A DNA stretch of 55,748 nucleotides from Steroidobacteraceae bacterium. GTDB lineage: Bacteria > Pseudomonadota > Gammaproteobacteria > Steroidobacterales > Steroidobacteraceae. Shown one piece after another: positions 1-7,622 of this stretch. The position numbers and the translations under genes were made by a program. The DNA lies in contig JALORP010000010.1 in assembly GCA_025458865.1 (NCBI GenBank), forward strand, positions 1 to 55,748, read 5' to 3'. Under the pieces are notes generated by a model. The model was not told the origin of the DNA and made no database searches. It saw nothing but the letters and a program-made list of their open reading frames with translations. Every line of letters begins with the position of its first letter. Positions within the stretch are counted from its first letter, which is position 1.

Positions 1-151
1 CCTGCTCTGCAGCTTCCAGATCCTGATCCGCTGGTCGCTGCCCCGCTTCCGCTACGACCAGCTGCTGCGCTTCGCCTGGAGGTTCCTGCTGCCGCTCGCC
101 CTCGCCAACCTGACCGTCACCGCCGTCGCGGTATGGCTGCTGGAGCGCTGA
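1..151 (+). CDS. nuoH: NADH-quinone oxidoreductase subunit H, C-terminal end (partial)
   Basis: Only the last 49 codons are present, in the frame ending with TGA at 149-151. The residues include the LPRFRYDQ motif followed by a final hydrophobic helix, typical of the C-terminus of NuoH. NuoH is the membrane subunit of respiratory complex I that forms part of the quinone chamber at the junction with the peripheral arm. The gene is cut by the start of the window. Three bases separate it from nuoI, in the standard nuo order. Identity is secure because of the motif and the genes that follow. Confidence 0.93.
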   Translation, partial: LLCSFQILIRWSLPRFRYDQLLRFAWRFLLPLALANLTVTAVAVWLLER

Positions 152-154
152 ATC

Positions 155-730
155 GTGGCACGCGTGGACCGGCGCCGCCGCTTCTGGAACGAGCCCACCC
201 TCGGCTGGTGGGAGCGGATGTACATCTTCGAGATCGTCCGCGGGCTCTCCGTCACGGGCGGCGTGTTCATGCGCAACCTGTGGCGCTGGATGACCGGCCG
301 CAAGGGCGCGTTGACCACCTATTATCCGGAGGAGCGGCGCGCCGACTTCGCGCGCTTCAACCGCGGCAAGCACGTCCTGACCCAGCGGCCCGACGGCAGC
401 CCGCAGTGCGTCGCCTGCAACATGTGCGCCACCATCTGCCCAGCGCGCTGCATCGAGATCGAGGCCGCCTTCGACCCGGCCGACGCGGCCCACCCCAGGT
501 CTCCGGCACGCTTCGAGATCGACTATTCGCGCTGCATCTTCTGCGGCATGTGCGTCGAGGCCTGCCCCGAGGATGCGATCCGGATGGTGCAGGACGTCCC
601 GGACCTGCCCTCCACCGACCGAAGCCGCATGTGGCTCGACATGGACGAACTGCTGAACTGGCGGCCGCAGCGCGACGTCGCCAAGCCCTACCCGCCCAAG
701 CCCGGCGCTTCCGCCCGGGGGGCCCGATGA
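155..730 (+). CDS. nuoI: NADH-quinone oxidoreductase subunit I, 2x[4Fe-4S]
   Basis: This 191-residue protein of the complex I peripheral arm carries iron-sulfur clusters N6a and N6b, which pass electrons toward NuoB and quinone. Two CxxCxxCxxxC motifs are visible, with cysteines at about 85/88/91/95 and 127/130/133/137. An amphipathic N-terminal part (about residues 15-50) precedes them. The start is GTG, three bases after the nuoH stop. The next gene, nuoJ, begins inside the last codons (ATGA overlap), indicating translational coupling. The length is slightly above the common 160-180 residues because of the N-terminal extension. Confidence 0.96.
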   Translation: MARVDRRRRFWNEPTLGWWERMYIFEIVRGLSVTGGVFMRNLWRWMTGRKGALTTYYPEERRADFARFNRGKHVLTQRPDGSPQCVACNMCATICPARCIEIEAAFDPADAAHPRSPARFEIDYSRCIFCGMCVEACPEDAIRMVQDVPDLPSTDRSRMWLDMDELLNWRPQRDVAKPYPPKPGASARGAR

Positions 731-1230
731 TCGAGACGGCACTCACCTACTTCTTCACGGTCGCGGCGGTGCTCGGCGGCATGCTGATGCTGGTGGCCCG
801 CCACCCCATGCGGGCGGCGCTGGCCCTCGTCTGCTCGATGCTGTCTCTGGCCGGCGTCTACGCGATGCTCGGCGTGCACGTGATCGCGGTCTTCCAGGTG
901 CTGATCTACGTCGGCGCGGTGATGATCTTCATGGTCTACACCATCATGCTGCTAGACGTCCGCGACCCATCGTTCACCCGCCGCTGGTCGGGGCTGCTGG
1001 TGCCGGGCGTGCTCGGCGCGGGCGCGCTCTCGGCCGTGATCGCCTGGGCGCTGCGGGACGCCGGCGACGCGCCGGCGTCGGCCTCCACCGAGGCATTCGG
1101 TGTGCAATCGTTCGCGGTCACCTTCCTGGAGGAGTACTGGCTCTACTTCGAGCTGTCCTCGGTGCTGCTGGTGGCCGCCGTGATCGCCGCCATCGCAGCG
1201 CTGCGCGCTGGAGGAGGCAGGGATGGCTGA
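727..1230 (+). CDS. nuoJ: NADH-quinone oxidoreductase subunit J
   Basis: This 167-residue integral membrane subunit of complex I has about five hydrophobic segments. A characteristic stretch in the middle ([15 protein letters not shown]) matches the TM3 helix that NuoJ uses in the conformational coupling of the enzyme. It starts at the ATG overlapping the nuoI stop. An open frame extends upstream of this ATG, but that part is only the shadow of nuoI. The stop overlaps nuoK by 8 bases, so the genes are co-translated. Confidence 0.95.
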   Translation: MIETALTYFFTVAAVLGGMLMLVARHPMRAALALVCSMLSLAGVYAMLGVHVIAVFQVLIYVGAVMIFMVYTIMLLDVRDPSFTRRWSGLLVPGVLGAGALSAVIAWALRDAGDAPASASTEAFGVQSFAVTFLEEYWLYFELSSVLLVAAVIAAIAALRAGGGRDG

Positions 1231-1525
1231 GCAGCAGTTCCTTCTCGCGGCCTCGGCGGTGCTGTTCTCGCTCGGACTGCTGGGCGTGATCATCCGGCGC
1301 AACGCGCTCGTCATGCTCATGAGCATGGAACTGATGCTGAACGGGGTGAACCTGAGCCTCGTGACCTTCGCGAGCGCAGCTGGTTCCACCGAGGCGGCCG
1401 TGCTGGTGTTCCTCGTGTTCGTGGTGGCGGCCGCCGAGATCGCGATTGCGATCCCGATCGTGCTCGCGCTCGCGCGCCGCCGCGGCACGCTGGACGCGGG
1501 CTCGTGGACGGAACTCAAGGGGTGA
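1223..1525 (+). CDS. nuoK: NADH-quinone oxidoreductase subunit K
   Basis: This 100-residue, three-helix membrane subunit is the usual NuoK length. The central motif [12 protein letters not shown] carries the conserved membrane glutamate (near residue 36), and a second acidic residue lies in the third helix (AAAEIAIAI). Both are part of the proton-translocation path of complex I. A strong ribosome binding site (GGAGG) lies just before the ATG, inside the end of nuoJ. The stop is followed within five bases by the nuoL start. Confidence 0.96.
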   Translation: MAEQQFLLAASAVLFSLGLLGVIIRRNALVMLMSMELMLNGVNLSLVTFASAAGSTEAAVLVFLVFVVAAAEIAIAIPIVLALARRRGTLDAGSWTELKG

Positions 1526-1529
1526 CGCA

Positions 1530-3407
1530 TTGGGCGCACTGACCCTCATCGTCCTGCTGCCGCTCCTCGGCTTCCTGCTGAACGGGCTGCTCGGCGGCCG
1601 GCTGGGCCGCACGTTCGTCAATGTCGTCGGCTGCGGACTGCCGCTGCTGGCCTTCGTCGTGGCGGCGCTCACGGTCCGCGACCTCGCCGCCGCCGGCTAT
1701 CCGGCCGTCATCGAGACCGTCTACACCTGGGCCGCCTTCGGCGACCGCAGCTTCGAGATAGCCTTCCTGCTCGACCGGCTGAGCGCGGTCATGGTGCTGA
1801 TCGTCACCGGCGTCGGCACGCTGATCCACCTCTACTCGACCGGCTACATGAAGGGCGACCCGGGCTACGCGCGCTACTTCGCGTACCTGAACCTGTTCCT
1901 GTTCTTCATGCTGCTGCTGGTCCTCGGCCGCTCGCTGCTGGTGCTGTTCGTCGGCTGGGAGGGCGTGGGGCTCGCCTCGTACCTGCTGATCGGCTTCTGG
2001 TTCTCGGACCCGGAGAAGTCGGCGGCCGGCAAGAAAGCCTTCATCACCAACCGCATCGGCGACGCCGGCTTCCTGCTCGGCATGTTCCTGCTGTGGCAGG
2101 CGCTCGGCACGCTCGACATGGACGCGATCAACGCGGCCTTCGCCGCCGGCCCGGTGCCGGGCCTGTCCGCGGCGCTCGTCGGAATCCTTCTTTTCGTCGG
2201 CGCCACCGGAAAGTCGGCCCAGATCCCGCTCCACGTCTGGCTGCCCGACGCGATGGCCGGCCCGACGCCGGTCTCGGCCCTGATCCACGCCGCCACGATG
2301 GTGACCGCGGGCGTCTACCTCGTCGCGCGCCTCTCGGGCGTGTACCTCGTGGCGCCGGAGGCCTCGGCGGTGATCGCGACGATCGGCGTTCTGACCGCCT
2401 TCTTCGCCGCCACCATCGCCGTTGTCCAGACGGACATCAAGAAGGTGCTGGCCTACTCGACCGTCTCGCAGCTCGGCTTCATGTTCGTGGCGCTCGGCGT
2501 CGGCGCCTACGGCGTGGCCGTGTTCCACCTCTACACCCACGCGTTCTTCAAGGCCTGCCTGTTCCTCGGTGCCGGCAGCGTGATCCATGCGCTCGGCGGG
2601 GAGCAGGACATCCGCCGCATGAGCGGCCTCGCGCGGCGCATCCCGGTCACCTTCGCCACTTTCGCCGTTGCCACCGCCGCGATCGCCGGCCTCCCGCCGC
2701 TCGCCGGGTTCTTCTCCAAGGACGAGATCCTCTGGTACGCGCTCGCCAGCGAGCGCGGCGGCTCGACGCTGCTCTTCGCCACCGCCGCGCTCACCGCGCT
2801 CATGACCGCTTTCTACATGTTCCGGTTGCTGTGGCGCGTGTTCATGGGCGCCTCGCGCATGAGCCACGAGGTCGAGCACCACGTGCACGAATCCCCGCCG
2901 TCAATGACCGGCGTGCTGGTGGTGCTCGCGGTGCTGTCCGCGGTCGGCGGTTTCTTCTCCATCCCGCACTTCCTCGAACCCGTGCTGCCGCTGCCGACCA
3001 TCGACCCGGCGATGGAGCACTTCCACGTGCCGCTGCTGGTGCTGTCGGTGGCGCTCGGGCTCACGGGCCTCGCGCTGGCCGCCTGGCTCTACGCGGGCGA
3101 TGCGTCGCGCGCGGCGCGGCTCGAAGCACGCTTCGCCGGCCTGCACCGGCTGCTCACCGGCAAGTACTACGTGGACGAGTTCTACGAGGCCGCGATCGGC
3201 CGGCCTCTCGAGTGGCTGTCGCGGCGGGTGTTCCTCGGCCTCGGCGACCGAATCCTGCTCGACGGAACCCTGCACGGACTCGCTGGCCTCGCGCGGCGCG
3301 CCGCGGGCGGGTTCGCGCGAATCCAGACCGGGAGCCTCCAGGCCTATGTGCTGCTCGGCCTCGCCGGCCTCGTGCTGCTCCTGACCTGGAGCCTCGGAAA
3401 TGGCTGA
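1530..3407 (+). CDS. nuoL: NADH-quinone oxidoreductase subunit L (TTG start)
   Basis: This is the 625-residue antiporter-like proton-pumping subunit of complex I. Visible key residues are E144 in the GWEGVG motif, K228 in GATGKSAQ, and the conserved HVWLPDAM/ALIHAATMV segments. I chose the TTG at 1530 because an AAGGGGTG ribosome binding site lies about five bases upstream and the protein then begins directly with the first hydrophobic helix. The frame is open further upstream but would overlap nuoK with non-family sequence. The C-terminal part after residue 480 includes the lateral helix and final TM helix. The last 8 bases overlap nuoM. Confidence 0.95.
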   Translation: MGALTLIVLLPLLGFLLNGLLGGRLGRTFVNVVGCGLPLLAFVVAALTVRDLAAAGYPAVIETVYTWAAFGDRSFEIAFLLDRLSAVMVLIVTGVGTLIHLYSTGYMKGDPGYARYFAYLNLFLFFMLLLVLGRSLLVLFVGWEGVGLASYLLIGFWFSDPEKSAAGKKAFITNRIGDAGFLLGMFLLWQALGTLDMDAINAAFAAGPVPGLSAALVGILLFVGATGKSAQIPLHVWLPDAMAGPTPVSALIHAATMVTAGVYLVARLSGVYLVAPEASAVIATIGVLTAFFAATIAVVQTDIKKVLAYSTVSQLGFMFVALGVGAYGVAVFHLYTHAFFKACLFLGAGSVIHALGGEQDIRRMSGLARRIPVTFATFAVATAAIAGLPPLAGFFSKDEILWYALASERGGSTLLFATAALTALMTAFYMFRLLWRVFMGASRMSHEVEHHVHESPPSMTGVLVVLAVLSAVGGFFSIPHFLEPVLPLPTIDPAMEHFHVPLLVLSVALGLTGLALAAWLYAGDASRAARLEARFAGLHRLLTGKYYVDEFYEAAIGRPLEWLSRRVFLGLGDRILLDGTLHGLAGLARRAAGGFARIQTGSLQAYVLLGLAGLVLLLTWSLGNG

Positions 3408-4941
3408 GGCGACCCTCCTCAACTACGTGCTGTGGCTGCCGGTCCTCGGCATGGCGGCGCTGCTCGTGCTGCCGCGAGGCGCCGACGCCGCGGTGCGCGG
3501 CCTCGCCTTCGTCGTCATGCTGCTGCAGTTCGTCCTCGCGGCCTGGCTGTACGGGCAGTTCGAGGCGGGCGTCGCCGGCCTGCAGTTCGAGACCCGCCTG
3601 CCGTGGATCGCGGACTGGGGCGTGTACTACCACGTCGGCCTCGACGGCATGAACGTGCTGCTGGTGCTGCTGACGGCTTTCCTTGGCCCACTGGTGGTCG
3701 CCGGCGCCGTCAACGCGATCCGCCAGGACGTGAAGCTGTTCCACGCCATGGTGTTCTTCATCCAGTTCGCGATGATCGGCACCTTCGTCGCGCAGGACCT
3801 GTTCCTGTTCTACGTGTTCTGGGAAACGATGCTGATCCCGATGTTCCTGATGATCGGCATCTGGGGCGGCGAGCGGCGCATCTACGCCACGCTCAAGTTC
3901 GTGCTCTACACCGCCTTCGGCAGCATCCTCATGCTGGCGGCGCTGATCTACCTCGTCTGGTCGCTCTACGAGGAGCGCGGCGCGCTGTCCTTCGCCTTCA
4001 CCGATCTCTACGGCCTCGACCTGCCGATGAACGTCCAGGCCTGGCTGCTGGGCGCGTTCGCGCTGTCCTTCGCGATCAAGGTGCCGATCGTGCCGCTGCA
4101 CACCTGGCTGCCGGATGCGCACGTCGAGGCGCCCACCGCCGGCTCGGTGATCCTCGCCGGCGTGCTGCTGAAGATGGGCACCTACGGCTTCATGAAGCTG
4201 GGCTTCCCGCTGTTCCCGGAGGCCGCCGTCGCCGCCGCGCCGCTGTTCATGACGCTCGCCGTCATCAGCATCGTCTACGGCGCCTGCCTCGCGCTCGTGC
4301 AGGACGACATCAAGAAGATCATCGCCTACTCGTCGATCAGCCACCTCGGCTACGTGATGCTCGGGCTTGCCTGCTTCGACCTGCTCGGAGTCCAGGGCGC
4401 CGTCATCCAGATGGTGAGCCACGGCCTGGTATCGGCGGGCCTCTTCTTCATGGTCGGCATGATCTACGAGCGCTGCCACACCCGCGACCTCGCCGCCTAC
4501 GGCGGACTCGCCAAGGCGATGCCGGTCTACTCCGTGTTCTTCATGGTCCTGACGCTCGCCTCGATCGGCCTGCCGGCCACCAGCGGCTTCACGGGCGAGT
4601 TCCTGGTGCTGGTGGGCGCGGTGAGCGCCGGCTGGGCGCAGCATGTCGCGGGCGCCGGCTCCACCACGCTGGTGCTCGGCGTGATGGCCGTCCTCGGCGT
4701 GGTGCTCGGCGCGCTCTACATGCTGCGCTTCGCGCGGCTGTTCCTCTTCGGCGAGGAGAGGCTGCCGGGTGGCCACGCGGTCGCGGATCTCGGCCTGCGC
4801 GAGAAGGCCATCCTCGCGGCGATCGTCGTCGCGGTTTTCTGGCTCGGCATCGCGCCGGCCGGCCCGCTCGCGAAGACCGAGTCGGGCTCGCTGCAGTTCC
4901 AGCAGCTCGTGCTCGGTGACGCCGCGGGAGGTGCGCCGTGA
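3400..4941 (+). CDS. nuoM: NADH-quinone oxidoreductase subunit M
   Basis: This 513-residue antiporter-like subunit of complex I has the conserved glutamate at position 142 (FWETMLIPM) and lysine at 227 (SFAIKVPIVP), followed by the HTWLPDAHVEAPT signature of the family. About 14 membrane helices are expected, and the hydrophobic pattern agrees. The gene overlaps nuoL by 8 bases at its start and nuoN by 4 bases at its end (GTGA), so the nuoL-M-N set is tightly coupled. Confidence 0.96.
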   Translation: MAEATLLNYVLWLPVLGMAALLVLPRGADAAVRGLAFVVMLLQFVLAAWLYGQFEAGVAGLQFETRLPWIADWGVYYHVGLDGMNVLLVLLTAFLGPLVVAGAVNAIRQDVKLFHAMVFFIQFAMIGTFVAQDLFLFYVFWETMLIPMFLMIGIWGGERRIYATLKFVLYTAFGSILMLAALIYLVWSLYEERGALSFAFTDLYGLDLPMNVQAWLLGAFALSFAIKVPIVPLHTWLPDAHVEAPTAGSVILAGVLLKMGTYGFMKLGFPLFPEAAVAAAPLFMTLAVISIVYGACLALVQDDIKKIIAYSSISHLGYVMLGLACFDLLGVQGAVIQMVSHGLVSAGLFFMVGMIYERCHTRDLAAYGGLAKAMPVYSVFFMVLTLASIGLPATSGFTGEFLVLVGAVSAGWAQHVAGAGSTTLVLGVMAVLGVVLGALYMLRFARLFLFGEERLPGGHAVADLGLREKAILAAIVVAVFWLGIAPAGPLAKTESGSLQFQQLVLGDAAGGAP

Positions 4942-6317
4942 ACTGGCAGGCCGTGTTCATCGGCATGCTGCCCGAGCACCTGCTGCTCGCGGGCGCCCTG
5001 CTGCTCATCGTGGTCGAGCTTCTCTCGCGTCGCCCGCCGGACGGGCTGCCCCTTGCGCTCGCGACCCTCGCCGCGGCCTTCCTGGCGGCGCTCTGGCTCG
5101 CCGCGACGGGTCACGCCGGCGAGCCCTTCCCGGGTCAGCTCACGGTGGACCCGGCCGCCTTCGCCGGCAAGGCCGTCATGCTCGGCCTCGCGATTCCGGT
5201 CGCGCTGCTCGCGCGCGGAGAGCTGGAAGGCCCGCGGCCGTACCTGTTGCTGCTCTTCTCGCTCTACGGCGCCTGCCTCACGCTGTCCGCCGACAGCTTC
5301 CTCACGCTCTTCATTGGCCTCGAGCTGCTGTCGCTGCCCGTGTACGTGCTGGTCATGGCCGGCATGCGCGGGCCGGGCAGCGCCGAGGCGGCGCTCAAGT
5401 ACCTCGTGCTCGGCGGCACGGCGAGCGCCATGCTCCTCATGGGCGCCTCGCTGCTGCTCGGCGCGACCGGCACGCTCGCCATCGCGAGCTTCGCGGCGGG
5501 CCTCGGCGCGGGCACGCCGCTCGCCACCGCCGGCGTGCTGCTGGTTGTCGCGGCGTTCTTCCTGAAGGGCGCAGTCGTCCCGTTCCACGCCTGGGCGCCG
5601 GACGCCTACCAGGGCGCGACCGTGCCGGTCACGGCCTACATGGCCGCGATCGTGAAGGCCGGCGTGCTGCTCGCGGCCGTGCGTCTCTTCGGCGAGGCCG
5701 GCGTGCCGCCGGCGCTCGTGGCGCCCATCGCCCTGCTGCCGCTCGTCTCCATGGCCTGGGGCAACCTCGCGGCCATCCGCCAGTCGAGCTTCAGGCGCAT
5801 GATCGCTTACTCCTCGATCGCGCACGCCGGCTACCTGTTCTTCGCCTTCCTCGGCGCGCCCGAGGGTCGTTTCGAGGCCGTCGCGTTCTACGTGATCGCT
5901 TACGGCCTCATGAACGTGCTCGCCTTCGCGGCCCTGCCGGCCGGCGCCGACGACGCCGCGGCCGACCGCCTCGAATCGCTGCAGGGACTGTATAGCCGCC
6001 GCCCCTACGCCGCGATCACGCTCGGCATCGCGATGCTCTCGCTCGCCGGGCTGCCGCCCTTCCCCGGCTTCGTCGCGAAGTTCCTGATCTTCCGCAACGT
6101 CATGGAGGCCGGCTACACCGGCATCGCCGTGGCCGGCCTGCTCGCGAGCTACCTCGGGCTCTACTTCTACCTGCGGGTGCTGCAGTTCGCGTTCATGGGC
6201 AGCGCGTCTGGCGAGACGATCCCGGCGCGGCGTCTCGCACTTGGCGCAAGCCTGCTGTGCCTAATACCCGTGGCGCTGCTGACGTTTTTCCCGGGCTGGC
6301 TGCTCGAGCGGTTGTAG
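4938..6317 (+). CDS. nuoN: NADH-quinone oxidoreductase subunit N
   Basis: This 459-residue antiporter-like subunit completes the proton-pumping membrane arm. E129 lies in the GLELLSLPVYVL motif and K210 in FFLKGAVVPFHAW, both hallmark charged residues. The start is GTG overlapping the nuoM stop. The C-terminus ends in FFPGWLLERL. The codons for FPGWLL and the next two bases form an exact 20-bp sequence that recurs at 7599-7618, beyond the neighbouring toxin-antitoxin cassette. This is the last gene of the nuo operon. No convincing terminator follows. Confidence 0.95.
   Translation: MNWQAVFIGMLPEHLLLAGALLLIVVELLSRRPPDGLPLALATLAAAFLAALWLAATGHAGEPFPGQLTVDPAAFAGKAVMLGLAIPVALLARGELEGPRPYLLLLFSLYGACLTLSADSFLTLFIGLELLSLPVYVLVMAGMRGPGSAEAALKYLVLGGTASAMLLMGASLLLGATGTLAIASFAAGLGAGTPLATAGVLLVVAAFFLKGAVVPFHAWAPDAYQGATVPVTAYMAAIVKAGVLLAAVRLFGEAGVPPALVAPIALLPLVSMAWGNLAAIRQSSFRRMIAYSSIAHAGYLFFAFLGAPEGRFEAVAFYVIAYGLMNVLAFAALPAGADDAAADRLESLQGLYSRRPYAAITLGIAMLSLAGLPPFPGFVAKFLIFRNVMEAGYTGIAVAGLLASYLGLYFYLRVLQFAFMGSASGETIPARRLALGASLLCLIPVALLTFFPGWLLERL
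6288..6307 (+). repeat. left copy of 20-bp direct repeat (3' end of nuoN)
   Basis: The sequence TTCCCGGGCTGGCTGCTCGA inside the last codons of nuoN is identical to 7599-7618. The two copies bracket the MNT/HEPN cassette almost exactly. The left copy lies 10 bases before the nuoN stop ends. The right copy lies just outside the stop codon of the next gene. Such placement at the 3' end of a conserved gene resembles an attachment or recombination site, but no integrase is present. Confidence 0.6.
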
Positions 6318-6434
6318 GCGCCAAGTCACAGGATCTCGCCACGACCAACGACCACCGCTCGCAGGTCGGGCGCCCATGCAGCATCGGCCCAAGTTCTGGA
6401 GCCTCGGATACGCCGGCGAGGTCCACGCCGCGCC

Positions 6435-6863
6435 TCAGCCAGGCATGACGGGCCCAAGTCGAACGACACGACGCTTAAGCTCATGGGCCACCCGCAGGAG
6501 CGCATCGAGCAGCGACCGGTCGATGTCGACGTCGCCCTCGTACTCAGCGAGGTTCCGTTTCCGGTGCGCCGCGTCCAGCACTCGCCACTGCTCGTTGGGC
6601 AATCCCACAGTGTGTTCGAGACACTGGAAGACCAGATAGCGGCTTTCGGAGCGGTAACCGTGCCAGCGCAACGCTGCGAGCGCGAGCGCATGCGCCGCGT
6701 TGTAGGCGAGGTCGAAGCGGCTTTCCAGACTCAGGGCTTCGCGGTCTGCGTCAGCGAGCCGCACCTGGCCGGAGCGGATCAGTCCGTCAAACTCGGCCTG
6801 CCGGGCTGGCTCAGTCTTCAGTGATCGAGTGCGGACGAGATTTTCGAGTAGCGCCAACGGCAT
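6435..6863 (-). CDS. HEPN-domain protein, likely toxin partner of the MNT gene
   Basis: This 142-residue, mostly helical protein is encoded immediately downstream of, and overlapping by 53 bases, a nucleotidyltransferase gene. That arrangement is classic for HEPN/MNT toxin-antitoxin pairs, in which the HEPN protein is an RNase that the MNT partner inactivates by adding AMP. The C-terminal helix shows WRVLDAAHRKRNLAEYEG, like HEPN proteins that carry RN..EY in place of RN..H. A formal R-x5-H (R94, H100) is also present. The ATG at 6863 is preferred over one at 6905 because the earlier residues are not HEPN-like. Whether it is an active RNase cannot be decided from sequence. Confidence 0.75.
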   Translation of the reverse strand: MPLALLENLVRTRSLKTEPARQAEFDGLIRSGQVRLADADREALSLESRFDLAYNAAHALALAALRWHGYRSESRYLVFQCLEHTVGLPNEQWRVLDAAHRKRNLAEYEGDVDIDRSLLDALLRVAHELKRRVVRLGPVMPG

Positions 6864-7503
6864 CGAGATCTCCGACCAGGGCCAAGGTGCCGCCGGCCAG
6901 CACACGATTCACGAAAGAGTCGTCCGTCTGGCGCCGGCGGCTGAATTCCGCCGTCGTGTACAAGGTCGGTTGGATCTTGCGGCCCAGCGATGCCTCGGCC
7001 ACGACCAGCGTACGGTACAGCTCCTCCAGGGTCAGCGTATCCGACACGACGAGCAGGTCGAGGTCGCTCGCCGCGGTGTCCACCCCTTTTGCGGCAGAGC
7101 CGTAGAGTAACGCCAGCTGGACCCGCCCGGCGATCGGCTGCAGGGCCGCAAAGAGGGCATCGCCGGCGCCGACCGTCTTGCGCACGATCTGGACGATTTC
7201 GTGGAAAAGCGGCGAGTCCGGATTGGCCTGGTAGTGAAGCTGATTGCCGATTCGGCGAGCCGTGATGAGGCCGGCGGCACTCAGTCGACCCAACTCGCGC
7301 TGCAAGGCTCCGGTGCCGCCGCGAGTCAGCGTCAGAATCTCGGTGACGTAGAAGCTGCGGTCGGGATGCCCGAAAAGCAGCCCGAGGACGCGCTGCTGAG
7401 TCGCCGTGAACAATGCGTCAGCGAGGCCCGCCGCAAATGGCGCACCTGACCTCGCCTTGCGCGGGGCTATATCCGCCTGTCCCGGCCCGGTTAACCTTCC
7501 CAT
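6811..7503 (-). CDS. winged-helix MNT-type nucleotidyltransferase, likely antitoxin/autoregulator
   Basis: This 230-residue protein has two parts. Residues about 27-95 form a MarR/ArsR-like winged helix (TQQRVLGLLFG...ALQRELGRLSAAGLI). Residues about 125-215 form a minimal nucleotidyltransferase with G135-S136 and D147-x-D149 (the GS...DxD metal and nucleotide site). A third carboxylate is not obvious. MNT proteins of such pairs transfer AMP to the HEPN toxin, and the fused DNA-binding domain suggests autoregulation. The ATG at 7503 lies within a palindrome, so the transcript may be leaderless or the true start slightly downstream. A 60-base stretch of this cassette (6601-6660) counts 55% GC, below the neighbours, which hints at acquisition. 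Confidence 0.82.
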   Translation of the reverse strand: MGRLTGPGQADIAPRKARSGAPFAAGLADALFTATQQRVLGLLFGHPDRSFYVTEILTLTRGGTGALQRELGRLSAAGLITARRIGNQLHYQANPDSPLFHEIVQIVRKTVGAGDALFAALQPIAGRVQLALLYGSAAKGVDTAASDLDLLVVSDTLTLEELYRTLVVAEASLGRKIQPTLYTTAEFSRRRQTDDSFVNRVLAGGTLALVGDLDAVGATRKSRPHSITED

Positions 7504-7530
7504 AAAGGGCAGGATACTACCCAAAAAGGG
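7499..7530 (-). promoter_or_regulatory. twin palindromes, candidate operator of the MNT/HEPN pair
   Basis: Two nearly identical 11-bp elements, CCCATAAAGGG (7499-7509) and CCCAAAAAGGG (7520-7530), are separated by 10 bp. Their centres are therefore 21 bp apart, two turns of the helix on one face. The first overlaps the putative start codon of the winged-helix MNT gene. A weak TAGTAT box lies between them on the gene's strand. This is the expected geometry for two dimers of the winged-helix protein repressing its own promoter. Function is inferred. Confidence 0.5.
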
Positions 7531-7579
7531 TTTATTGCGCCAGCCGGACTCCGGAGGATGCCGCCGACAGCAGGGTCGT

Positions 7580-7595
7580 GGGCATTGAAATGCCC
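7580..7595 (-). terminator. short inverted repeat after the DUF349 gene
   Basis: GGGCATT and AATGCCC pair perfectly around a 2-base centre, about 28 bases past the stop of the DUF349 gene on the minus strand. There is no run of T, so it would be a weak or Rho-assisted terminator. It lies next to the right copy of the 20-bp repeat and could instead be part of a recombination site. Confidence 0.3.
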
Positions 7596-7598
7596 TTC

Positions 7599-7618
7599 TT
7601 CCCGGGCTGGCTGCTCGA
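7599..7618 (+). repeat. right copy of 20-bp direct repeat
   Basis: This site is identical over 20 bp to 6288-6307 in nuoN. The following bases still resemble the nuoN end: read in the same frame the two copies give FPGWLLERL-stop and FPGWLLDWLQ. This looks like a second, diverged copy of the nuoN 3' terminus. It sits between the cassette promoter and the stop codon of the DUF349 gene. Confidence 0.6.
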
Positions 7619-7622
7619 CTGG

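Noticed and set aside
133..726. Upstream in-frame extension of nuoJ
   Set aside because: It is the shadow frame of nuoI; the nuoJ family sequence starts at the ATG at 727 that overlaps the nuoI stop.
1515..4776. Two long minus-strand frames across nuoL and nuoM
   Set aside because: Asp/Glu/His/Arg-rich products are the expected antisense of hydrophobic membrane proteins; no motifs.
6318..6434. Possible extra gene or remnant between nuoN and the HEPN gene
   Set aside because: Short open frames exist on both strands, but none reads like a known protein or has a start signal.
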